The notes under the pieces were generated by a model that was not told the DNA's origin, made no database searches, and saw nothing but the letters and a program-made list of their open reading frames with translations. A stretch of DNA of 64,000 bases from Nitrospirota bacterium (GTDB taxonomy: Bacteria > Nitrospirota > Nitrospiria > Nitrospirales > Nitrospiraceae). The stretch spans positions 1-64,000 of the forward strand of contig JAGXAR010000016.1 in NCBI GenBank assembly GCA_018971525.1. Reading direction: 5' to 3'. Both the position numbers and the translations under genes were made by a program. This document shows positions 1 to 5,707 of the stretch, piece after piece. Every line of letters starts with the position of its first letter. Positions within the stretch are counted from its first letter, which is position 1.

Positions 1-400
1 TGATCCCTGCGGTGGCCCGGCTCATGATCGCGGGGGAGCCGATGTCCTGGTAGGTTAAGTAGCGGAAGATCTCACCGAATCCCACCAGTCGTTTCTCCAG
101 CATTGCGTCGACTGCTTCAAAAGTTGAATCCCGCTTTGAGATGCCGGTGCCGCCATTGATGATGATGGCTTGAATCGCTTCGCTCGCCAGGCCTTCCTGA
201 ATACGGTCTTTGATCTGGGCTGGTTCGTCTTTGACGAGATGATAGGCGGCCACTGTATGACCCTGGTCCTTGAGCAGTTTCTGAATGAGCTGCCCGCTGG
301 TATCGGTGTCGGGGGTCCGCGTGTCGCTGCAGGTAATCACCATGCACCCTACAGATCTGGGCGCATGAGATTTATGATCGTGAGCGGCGTAGCTACCCAT
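1..400 (-). CDS. moaB: Molybdenum cofactor biosynthesis protein MoaB, truncated by window edge
   Basis: The minus strand is open from an ATG at 400 through the left edge, giving 133 residues with no stop. The residues show the MoaB/MogA molybdopterin-binding fold: a VITCSDTR strand near residue 21, NGGTGIS near 82-88 and a C-terminal segment rich in F-R-Y-L-T (about 112-116). This family adenylylates molybdopterin before molybdate insertion, or is a MoaB paralogue of that enzyme. The ferredoxin gene at 580-906 lies upstream on the same strand, separated by a 147 bp repeat, so co-transcription is possible. The C-terminus lies outside the window. The family assignment is firm; MoaB versus MogA is less certain. 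Confidence 0.85.
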   Translation of the reverse strand, partial: MGSYAAHDHKSHAPRSVGCMVITCSDTRTPDTDTSGQLIQKLLKDQGHTVAAYHLVKDEPAQIKDRIQEGLASEAIQAIIINGGTGISKRDSTFEAVDAMLEKRLVGFGEIFRYLTYQDIGSPAIMSRATAGI

Positions 401-411
401 ATCATTTCTCA

Positions 412-558
412 CAGGATGCTGAAAGAGGCCGCCAGCGTGGGCGGAACGTTGCGGCTTAGGCTATGGCTGAGATGAAGAACGTCGGATCTTCGCTCAACCT
501 TGACCCCGGCCTCCTTCAGAAGCTGCGGCCTTGCTGGACGAACTTTTCGATCATCCTC
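412..558 (+). repeat. Dispersed palindromic repeat, copy A (147 bp)
   Basis: This copy starts CAGGATGCTGAAAGAGGCCG and ends with GCTGCGGCCTTGCTGGACGA followed by a degenerate GATCATCCTC, so the two ends form an imperfect inverted repeat. It has the same length and interior blocks (CGCTCAACCTTGAC, GCTGCGGCCTTGCTGGACGAAC) as copy B at 5068-5214. It fills the space between the ferredoxin gene and moaB. It encodes no transposase, so it resembles a REP or MITE-like element. Confidence 0.8.
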
Positions 559-579
559 TCGTTGATCGTTTATTAAGAG

Positions 580-906
580 CTACTTCCAGACTGCGTCCGG
601 GTTCAGTTTTGCGACCGGCTTTCCACCCTTGATGTGCTCATCGATGATGGTCGTCACGTCTGCTTCCGTCACTTTGGAGTACCAGGTCGCGTCCGGATAG
701 ACGACGACGGTTGGTCCCTGCTCGCAGGGACCGAGGCAGGAGGATCCGGTGACGATGACCTCGCCCGGTGGCACACCCTTCTGCATGAGGCCCATGTTAA
801 AGGCCATGAGGAGGGAGGCTGCACCGGCGCTGCCGCAGGAGGGTTTCGGGTGGCCCGGCGGACGGGAGTTGGTGCAGACGACGATATGATACTTCGGCTT
901 CGGCAT
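580..906 (-). CDS. Thioredoxin-like [2Fe-2S] ferredoxin
   Basis: This 108-residue protein has the four-cysteine pattern of thioredoxin-fold 2Fe-2S ferredoxins: C11 and C24 (C-x12-C), then C57 and C61 in a CLGPC loop. The family includes Shethna-type proteins and NuoE-like modules. A soluble electron carrier in the cytoplasm is the likely role; its partner cannot be read from context. The start at 906 is chosen because GAGGAG lies just upstream on the minus strand; a longer frame to 963 lacks a ribosome site. It is followed by repeat copy A and moaB on the same strand. Confidence 0.85.
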   Translation of the reverse strand: MPKPKYHIVVCTNSRPPGHPKPSCGSAGAASLLMAFNMGLMQKGVPPGEVIVTGSSCLGPCEQGPTVVVYPDATWYSKVTEADVTTIIDEHIKGGKPVAKLNPDAVWK

Positions 907-1026
907 GTCTTCTCCTCGTTGAAAGAGCGAATGGCTTATAGCACGTGATCGGATCTGAGCCATACGCCAGAAGCTCCTACTCCGGTCCCGCCATCAGCTA
1001 TATGCTGTAGGCCATACGCTTCTGGT
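907..1026. other. Short intergenic region with inverted and direct repeats
   Basis: CCAGAAGC at 967-974 is matched by GCTTCTGG at 1018-1025, and GCCATACGC occurs at both ends of this interval. It may fold between the two minus-strand genes. There is no U-tract, so it is not called as a terminator. Confidence 0.35.
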
Positions 1027-1470
1027 TTACTGCGGCGTGAACGACTTCCACATCTCGATGGATTCTTCGGGCAGCTTCCAATGCTTGAGGCCCTTCATCA
1101 CCCAATCGAGATAGTGCGCTTTGGGTTTGAACTTGCCGATGGGGGTGGCGGCATAGGTGGTCACGAGCATTTTCTCCCCGGATTCCGTCAGCACGGTGAC
1201 TTGGACCTGGCGAAAAGCACTTGGGGGTACATCGTCTTCGAATTTGTCCATCAGCTTGAGATCTTCGTCTGTCACTTCGAAGATCGCTCCCCAGACATGT
1301 TCTCCGGGTGAAGGGGCCACGCTGGCGAGGCCGCATCGCCATTGCGAAGACCATCGGCAAAATTTGATCGTGTGTTCGGGAAGGGTGGCCAGCATGAGGA
1401 ACTGATGTTCCGGAGCGCGACGTTTCAGCTGCGTGGGATTCAGATGGTCCCCGTATAGAAAGAATTTCAT
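1027..1470 (-). CDS. Gamma-glutamylcyclotransferase (GGCT/AIG2)-like protein
   Basis: This 147-residue cytoplasmic protein opens with FFLYGDHLNP, the substrate loop usually written YGSNL in the GGCT/AIG2 fold. Around residues 60-100 it has the WGAIFEVTDEDLKLMD block with a downstream acidic FEDD that may supply the catalytic glutamate. The family cyclises gamma-glutamyl amines or dipeptides to release 5-oxoproline; substrate is unknown here. The ATG at 1470 is preferred (GGGCGGTGA upstream) because an extension to 1581 would add a Cys- and Tyr-rich leader unlike the family. It appears monocistronic. Confidence 0.75.
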   Translation of the reverse strand: MKFFLYGDHLNPTQLKRRAPEHQFLMLATLPEHTIKFCRWSSQWRCGLASVAPSPGEHVWGAIFEVTDEDLKLMDKFEDDVPPSAFRQVQVTVLTESGEKMLVTTYAATPIGKFKPKAHYLDWVMKGLKHWKLPEESIEMWKSFTPQ

Positions 1471-1595
1471 TGGTGATTCACCGCCCAAGGGTACATATGG
1501 TACATATCTGTCGACTAGAGCGGTATTTGTAACATAACCACTTTCACACGCACAAGCCGCATGCCGGGCGGTTGATATCACTGGGTGCGGTCAGA

Positions 1596-1625
1596 TTGAC
1601 ATCGTGCTGGTGCTCTTCCTAAGAT
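1596..1625 (+). promoter_or_regulatory. Predicted sigma70-type promoter
   Basis: TTGACA at 1596-1601 and TAAGAT at 1620-1625 are separated by 18 bp. The site precedes the plus-strand gene at 1678. Its -10 element covers an in-frame ATG at 1624, which argues against initiation there. Confidence 0.55.
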
Positions 1626-1677
1626 GCAGCGCGGTGATGCGCAGTTCCCTGTCTTTTCATCGAACCCTGTTCACAGA

Positions 1678-2184
1678 ATGTCCATGCCACAGAATCATTC
1701 CCCGGCCGGTTCTGCGCCTTCCTCGTTCTCGACGGTGAAGATCATTCACTATGCGGCAGTGGCAGTCCTCGTGCTGGGCGGGCTCTACTACCTCTGGATG
1801 AAGCCTCCGGCGCTCAATCCCATGGCCGATCCTCGGGCCGCCGAGGCCCTCGCGCTGGTGCAAACCCATCGAGCGCAGGGCTATCCCACGATTCTTCAGG
1901 CGATGACTGAGCACGTGCGTTCTATGAGCGAACGTAATCGGGTCGCCAGGCTGGGTGAGTGGCGGGTGAAGCAGGTGGAGGGAGATTTGTACGAGGTGCG
2001 GATTCAGTTGCGAGATCAAGGGGTGACGGGCCAATGGTTCGAGCGGGAATTCATTTGGCATGCCCATCTCTCATTGAAGAAGGTCAATGCCGCCTCGCTC
2101 CCTGCTGATGGGATTACACCCAAAGAGCCGGATCCTGAGCCTGCCGGTTCGCCGTCGACGCCATTACCACTTGGTCCTACGTAA
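1678..2184 (+). CDS. Single-pass membrane protein of unknown function
   Basis: No family is recognised. The 168-residue product has a short Ser/Pro-rich N-terminus, one membrane helix near residues 20-38 (YAAVAVLVLGGLYYLW), then a soluble domain of about 100 residues and a Pro/Glu-rich tail. The helix suggests inner-membrane anchoring with the domain facing the periplasm. ATG codons at 1678 and 1684 are both possible; the ATG at 1624 is disfavoured because it overlaps a predicted -10 box. Its 3' end overlaps the convergent Rieske gene by 8 bp, so the two transcripts are antisense at their ends. Confidence 0.65.
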   Translation: MSMPQNHSPAGSAPSSFSTVKIIHYAAVAVLVLGGLYYLWMKPPALNPMADPRAAEALALVQTHRAQGYPTILQAMTEHVRSMSERNRVARLGEWRVKQVEGDLYEVRIQLRDQGVTGQWFEREFIWHAHLSLKKVNAASLPADGITPKEPDPEPAGSPSTPLPLGPT

Positions 2185-2497
2185 AGTTTTCCGGCAGTGC
2201 CACCTGAACCTGATTCCCTTCAATCCGCACGGGACAGCAGGCGACGGTGATGTTCGGATTCTCCGGTCGTTCGCCGGTTTGCAGGTTGAATTGCCATCCG
2301 TGCCACGGACATTCGATGACGTGGCCCTCCAGATGGCCTTCTCCGAGCGGTCCTCCTGCATGCGGACAGGTGTTATCGACGGCGTAGAAGGATCCGCCGA
2401 CATTGAACAGGGCAATCCAGACCCCTTGGACTTCGACGGTCCTTCCGGTCCCAGGAGGAATGTCCGCAACCGTAGCGACGGTGACAAATTCAGGCAT
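2177..2497 (-). CDS. Rieske [2Fe-2S] ferredoxin, NirD-like
   Basis: This 106-residue protein carries both Rieske boxes: C44-P-H46 and C63-P-W-H66-G-W. Two Cys and two His would ligate a 2Fe-2S cluster. The length and lack of a membrane anchor fit soluble ferredoxins of dioxygenases or the small subunit NirD of assimilatory nitrite reductase. No oxygenase or nitrite reductase is adjacent, so the partner is unknown. AAGGA about 9 nt upstream supports the start at 2497 over a longer frame to 2560. It converges with the membrane protein gene, overlapping by 8 bp. Confidence 0.85.
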   Translation of the reverse strand: MPEFVTVATVADIPPGTGRTVEVQGVWIALFNVGGSFYAVDNTCPHAGGPLGEGHLEGHVIECPWHGWQFNLQTGERPENPNITVACCPVRIEGNQVQVALPENFT

Positions 2498-2666
2498 GAC
2501 GCTGATCCTTCTTCCCGGCGGATAGACCGACGGGACCGGCACATTCCGTAGACCGGTCATTGGCTTGATTTCGACCGAATCTTATGGCATAGAGAAAGGC
2601 ACGCGTCCTAAGACTAAACCCAGGCCCTCTCACAAAAGGAGCCTCGGTTGGGAATGAGGTTGTTGC

Positions 2667-3212
2667 ATGGAAATGACCCTCCTGCTCAACGCGACGTACG
2701 AACCCCTGCGGGTCGTCAATTGGCAAAAGGCGATCGCGCTCCTCTGGCAGGGCAAAGTTGAAGTCCTCGAGGTCTACGACCGAGAGGTCCACGCGGTGTC
2801 GATCTCCTTTAAGCTTCCCTCCGTCATGCGGCTCCTCAAGCTGGTTCGGCTCAAGGATAGCCACCGGGCGGTCAAATTCTCCCGCATCAATATCTTTACC
2901 CGAGATGGCTATGCCTGCCAGTACTGTCGTCACAAGTTCCGGACCGAAGAGCTGACGTTCGATCATGTCGTTCCCATCGCCAAGGGCGGGCGGAAGACCT
3001 GGGAAAATATCGTCACGGCTTGCTGGCGTTGTAACAACAGAAAAAGCGGTCGTACGCCCGATGAAGCCGGTATGCGGCTTATGAAGAAACCGGTGAAGCC
3101 GCGCTGGAATCCGGTTGTGACGATTACCATCGGGATTCGGAACACACCGGAAAGCTGGCGCGATTATCTCTATTGGAATATGGAGCTGGATGCCGACCCG
3201 GCAGAAACGTAG
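2667..3212 (+). CDS. HNH endonuclease family protein
   Basis: This 181-residue protein has an N-terminal domain of about 75 residues common in stand-alone bacterial HNH proteins (LLNATYEPL opening), then a zinc-stabilised HNH motif: C84-x2-C87, D99-H100, N114 and C119-x2-C122. These residues form the beta-beta-alpha-metal nuclease site. Such genes are widespread outside restriction systems and their biological role is unsettled. No methyltransferase or restriction partner lies nearby. GAGG lies 9 nt before the ATG at 2667; M3 at 2673 is a possible alternative start. Confidence 0.85.
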   Translation: MEMTLLLNATYEPLRVVNWQKAIALLWQGKVEVLEVYDREVHAVSISFKLPSVMRLLKLVRLKDSHRAVKFSRINIFTRDGYACQYCRHKFRTEELTFDHVVPIAKGGRKTWENIVTACWRCNNRKSGRTPDEAGMRLMKKPVKPRWNPVVTITIGIRNTPESWRDYLYWNMELDADPAET

Positions 3213-3456
3213 CGGGATCTGGAAGAAGACCTCCGGTCATAGCCCCCCTGTTCTCAGGAATTTCAACAACGCCGGCATTCTCGCTCGTCTAACCTGAATG
3301 GGATTTCACCCTCCCGCAATAGTTTCCCCGCAACCTTCTATGGGGCGGGTGGGATGATCTCTCACTGCGCCCATCGAGCGAGCACAGTCTTATCGTGCGC
3401 GCTCTGGGAGCAAGGAGATCGCCCCAGCCACCCCATCCATCTCTTTCAGTATCCTG
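3213..3456. other. Intergenic region between convergent genes
   Basis: This stretch separates the 3' ends of the HNH gene and the CcmI-like gene. No coding region, strong hairpin with a U-tract or repeat-family copy was seen in it. Confidence 0.4.
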
Positions 3457-3906
3457 CTACTTCACCGTATCCAGCGTAATTTCAAAGTCCCGTCCACCCG
3501 GCAACGTCGGGTTCTTCGCATAGCGGCCTTCGATGTCGCCTGGCTGTGCCGGACCTGCCTGTCCATCCCGATCCAACCGGGCCACCACATCCAGCATTCC
3601 GCGCAATTCAGAGCCCTGCACCATCACATCGGCGTTGGTGATCTCAAATGGAACGGGGAACTGCGGGTTGTCGATCCGCTTTGCCGCGACGGGGCGTGCG
3701 CCGCCAGGCCTCCTGACAATAACAAACAGGACATCGGTCGGGCGTACCTGATCGGCCAGGGCCGGAGCGATCATGACGCGGCCGGCAATCACAGCCTCGC
3801 GGGTCTCCGGGTCGCAACTGTGGGCAAGGCCTAGCCAGGCCGCTATGGCGGCGAGGCCGATAATGCTGCCGGCCAGTCCAAGTGTGCGCAAGTTGTATGC
3901 TGCCAT
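3457..3906 (-). CDS. CcmI/CycH C-terminal-like protein, membrane anchored
   Basis: This 149-residue protein has one N-terminal hydrophobic segment (about residues 8-28) followed by a domain resembling the periplasmic C-terminal part of the cytochrome c biogenesis protein CcmI. The likeness is in a V-L-F-V-I-V-R-R-P-G-G-x-R-P-V-A strand, an F-x-I-T-N-A-D-V segment, and a closing G-D-I-E-G block. In CcmI that region binds apocytochrome c. The TPR part and other ccm genes are absent, so an electron-transport role is only inferred. AAAGGA 9 nt upstream supports the ATG at 3906 rather than 3951. Confidence 0.6.
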   Translation of the reverse strand: MAAYNLRTLGLAGSIIGLAAIAAWLGLAHSCDPETREAVIAGRVMIAPALADQVRPTDVLFVIVRRPGGARPVAAKRIDNPQFPVPFEITNADVMVQGSELRGMLDVVARLDRDGQAGPAQPGDIEGRYAKNPTLPGGRDFEITLDTVK

Positions 3907-3986
3907 TGGTACGGTTCCTTTGCGAAGGTGACGGGGGCCAAACCGGCGCATTATACCGGCCTACGATAGAAAAGGGGAAGGTACGG

Positions 3987-4016
3987 TTTACGCTGCAAAA
4001 CAGGGTGTTGTATGAT
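3987..4016 (+). promoter_or_regulatory. Predicted sigma70-type promoter
   Basis: TTTACG at 3987-3992 and TATGAT at 4011-4016 are spaced by 18 bp, 32 nt before the ATG at 4048. The -10 element covers an in-frame ATG at 4012, which supports the downstream start. Confidence 0.5.
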
Positions 4017-4047
4017 ACCTCCACTATTTGAATTGGGAGGAACCACC

Positions 4048-4707
4048 ATGGCTGCAAATTCTGGCTTTCCGTTGTCTCTGGATGTGAAAGGGTATCCGGT
4101 GCTTGTGCTCGGAGGAGACGAGGAAGCCGCGGAAAAAACCCAGCGGTTGTTGGAGGCGGGGGCGAAGGTGACCGTCGTGGCTCCGTCGTTGCACCCCACG
4201 CTGAAGGACTTGGCCGCGTCGGCGAAAGTTATCCACCGTGGGCGCCATTTTCGCGACAGTGATTTGGAAAGTGCGATTCTGGTGCTGAACATGGTTCGTG
4301 GGGACCGCGATTTTTCCCGTGCATTGTTTGCGAAGGCGCGTGAGAAGAAGTGCTTATTGTGGTCGGTTGACCACCCGGAGGCGTCAACGGTCAACATGCC
4401 GGCGGTTGTGGCTTGCGGCCATTTGCGTGTGGCCGTCAGTACGAGCGGGGTCGCCCCGGCTTTGTCAGGCTTCATCAAGGAAGATATGGAGAAGATCTTC
4501 GGTGAGGAGTTTGCCGCTTTTGTAGATTGGCTCGGCCAACTCCGCGAGCAAGCCAAGGCCAATGAGCCTGATTTCGAAAAACGCCGGGCGGTACTGCGTG
4601 AGGCGTTGGACGGGTTTCGCTTGCTGGGCAAGGTCCAGTATCCGAAGGTCTGGCTGGACGAACGGGCGAAGCTGAGTGTGTCGCCAGGGGCGAAGGACGA
4701 GGCGTAA
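4048..4707 (+). CDS. Precorrin-2 dehydrogenase (siroheme synthase N-terminal type)
   Basis: This 219-residue protein matches the NAD-binding N-terminal module of siroheme synthase (Met8/SirC/CysG-N). An LGGDEEAAEK dinucleotide loop lies at residues 21-30, followed by an AGAKVTVVAP strand and VDHPEASTVNMPAVV, which carries the likely catalytic Asp. The enzyme oxidises precorrin-2 to sirohydrochlorin, a precursor of siroheme and heme d1. Its substrate would come from the CobA half of the fusion gene at 25005. GGGAGG sits ideally before the ATG at 4048. No ferrochelatase domain is obvious beyond the helical C-terminus. Confidence 0.85.
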   Translation: MAANSGFPLSLDVKGYPVLVLGGDEEAAEKTQRLLEAGAKVTVVAPSLHPTLKDLAASAKVIHRGRHFRDSDLESAILVLNMVRGDRDFSRALFAKAREKKCLLWSVDHPEASTVNMPAVVACGHLRVAVSTSGVAPALSGFIKEDMEKIFGEEFAAFVDWLGQLREQAKANEPDFEKRRAVLREALDGFRLLGKVQYPKVWLDERAKLSVSPGAKDEA

Positions 4708-4758
4708 AAGCTAAGACGTGAGGGGTAATGGGGATAGGCGATAGAAAAAGGAGTCGCG

Positions 4759-5067
4759 ATGGTCTTGCTTGAATTCAGTATGTCGCCGTTAGGCAAGGGA
4801 GAGAGCGTGGGCAAGTATGTGGCGCGCTCGCTCGATATTATCGATAAAAGCGGAGTGGACTACCGATTGAACCCGATGGGGACGGTGCTCGAAGGGGAGT
4901 GGGATGAGGTCTTTGCCGTGGTGAAAAAGTGCTATGAGCGGATGAAGAAAGATTGCGGTCGCATTTCCTGCACGATCAAGGTTGATTATCGGAAAGGCCG
5001 TGCAGGGCGTTTGCAGAGCAAGGTGGCCAGTGTCGAGAAAAAACTCAAGCGATCGATCAAGCACTAG
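4759..5067 (+). CDS. MTH1187/YkoF-type thiamine-binding family protein
   Basis: This 102-residue protein fits the small ferredoxin-like-fold MTH1187/YqgV family. Marks are the opening strand LLEFSMSPLG, a central GVDYRLNPMGTVLEG stretch and a basic C-terminal tail. Some family members bind thiamine or its pyrimidine moiety; the cellular role is not firmly known. AAAAAGGAG precedes the ATG by about 8 nt. It follows the precorrin-2 dehydrogenase gene by 51 nt and is probably in the same transcript. Repeat copy B starts on the base after its stop codon. Confidence 0.8.
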   Translation: MVLLEFSMSPLGKGESVGKYVARSLDIIDKSGVDYRLNPMGTVLEGEWDEVFAVVKKCYERMKKDCGRISCTIKVDYRKGRAGRLQSKVASVEKKLKRSIKH

Positions 5068-5214
5068 CAGGATGCCGAAGAAGTTCGCCGGCGTTATGGG
5101 AAGGTTTAGGTTAAGGGTGAGTTGATGCAAGTCTGATGTTCGCTCAACCTTGACCTCGGCCTTAACCTGCCCCGCTCGCTGCGGCCTTGCTGGACGAACG
5201 TTTCGAGCATCCTG
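5068..5214 (+). repeat. Dispersed palindromic repeat, copy B (147 bp)
   Basis: Bounded by CAGGATGCCGAAGAAGTTCG and TTTCGAGCATCCTG, this is the best-preserved full copy, with perfect outer 8-mers CAGGATGC and GCATCCTG. It matches copy A in length and in the interior blocks CGCTCAACCTTGACCTCGGC and GCTGCGGCCTTGCTGGACGA. It abuts the TAG of the gene at 4759 with no gap, so it would lie in that mRNA and could fold to cap its 3' end. Confidence 0.85.
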
Positions 5215-5597
5215 AGAACGTGTTCTCCTGTTGTGCCACTCGTGCGGACCATCGAAGCTCTAGCTGGTCAACGTTTCCCGCACGCTGCCAGAGGGTCATC
5301 CTCCTACTCGTCGAATCGTGATCGTTTTGAATTTCGAAAAGACGAGCTGTTTCTGATTCCTCCGATGTTTTAAGGTAAGAACTCATCCCTAAGCCAGTTC
5401 TCGTCCCTTGTTCCCGTCATCACTCGACACGTTCACCGCCTACTAAGCCTGTGGGCTGGATGCGGAGTGGCCTCCACCATTGGCCCCTGCGGTCCCCGAG
5501 TCCTCAATCACTTTTCGTTCTGCCTGAATCAACGAGTCTGCCTGTGTCGGTGATCAGTCGTAATGCGGGCAGTTCGCTCAATGCGATATTGTTCGTA
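5215..5597. other. Intergenic region, no gene seen
   Basis: Nearly 400 bp separate repeat copy B from the sensor kinase promoter. Short frames exist on the minus strand but one runs into the repeat and none has a credible ribosome site or recognisable product. No terminator, tRNA or further repeat copy was found. Confidence 0.5.
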
Positions 5598-5625
5598 TTG
5601 AAAAATAATAGGTTTCCGATATAAT
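5598..5625 (+). promoter_or_regulatory. Strong sigma70-type promoter for the sensor kinase
   Basis: TTGAAA at 5598-5603 and a perfect TATAAT at 5620-5625 are separated by 16 bp in an AT-rich stretch. Transcription would start near 5632. The -10 box overlaps the first in-frame ATG (5624), so translation must begin further down, probably at 5708. Confidence 0.75.
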
Positions 5626-5707
5626 GTGCGCCGCGCGGAGCAGTACCCCGTGCTCAGAACCCGCAATACATTGTCATCCGCAGAAGTACAACCCGAAACA
5701 GTGGCAG

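Noticed and set aside
2667-3212. HNH gene as part of a restriction or defence system
   Set aside because: No methyltransferase, helicase or other defence gene is adjacent; this HNH type is common as a single gene.
3951-4814. Minus-strand open frame of 287 codons
   Set aside because: It lies opposite the precorrin-2 dehydrogenase gene, is Ser/Thr-rich with no family features, and has no ribosome site.
5162-5386. 74-codon minus-strand frame after repeat copy B
   Set aside because: It runs into the repeat, is Ser-rich and has no recognisable product.
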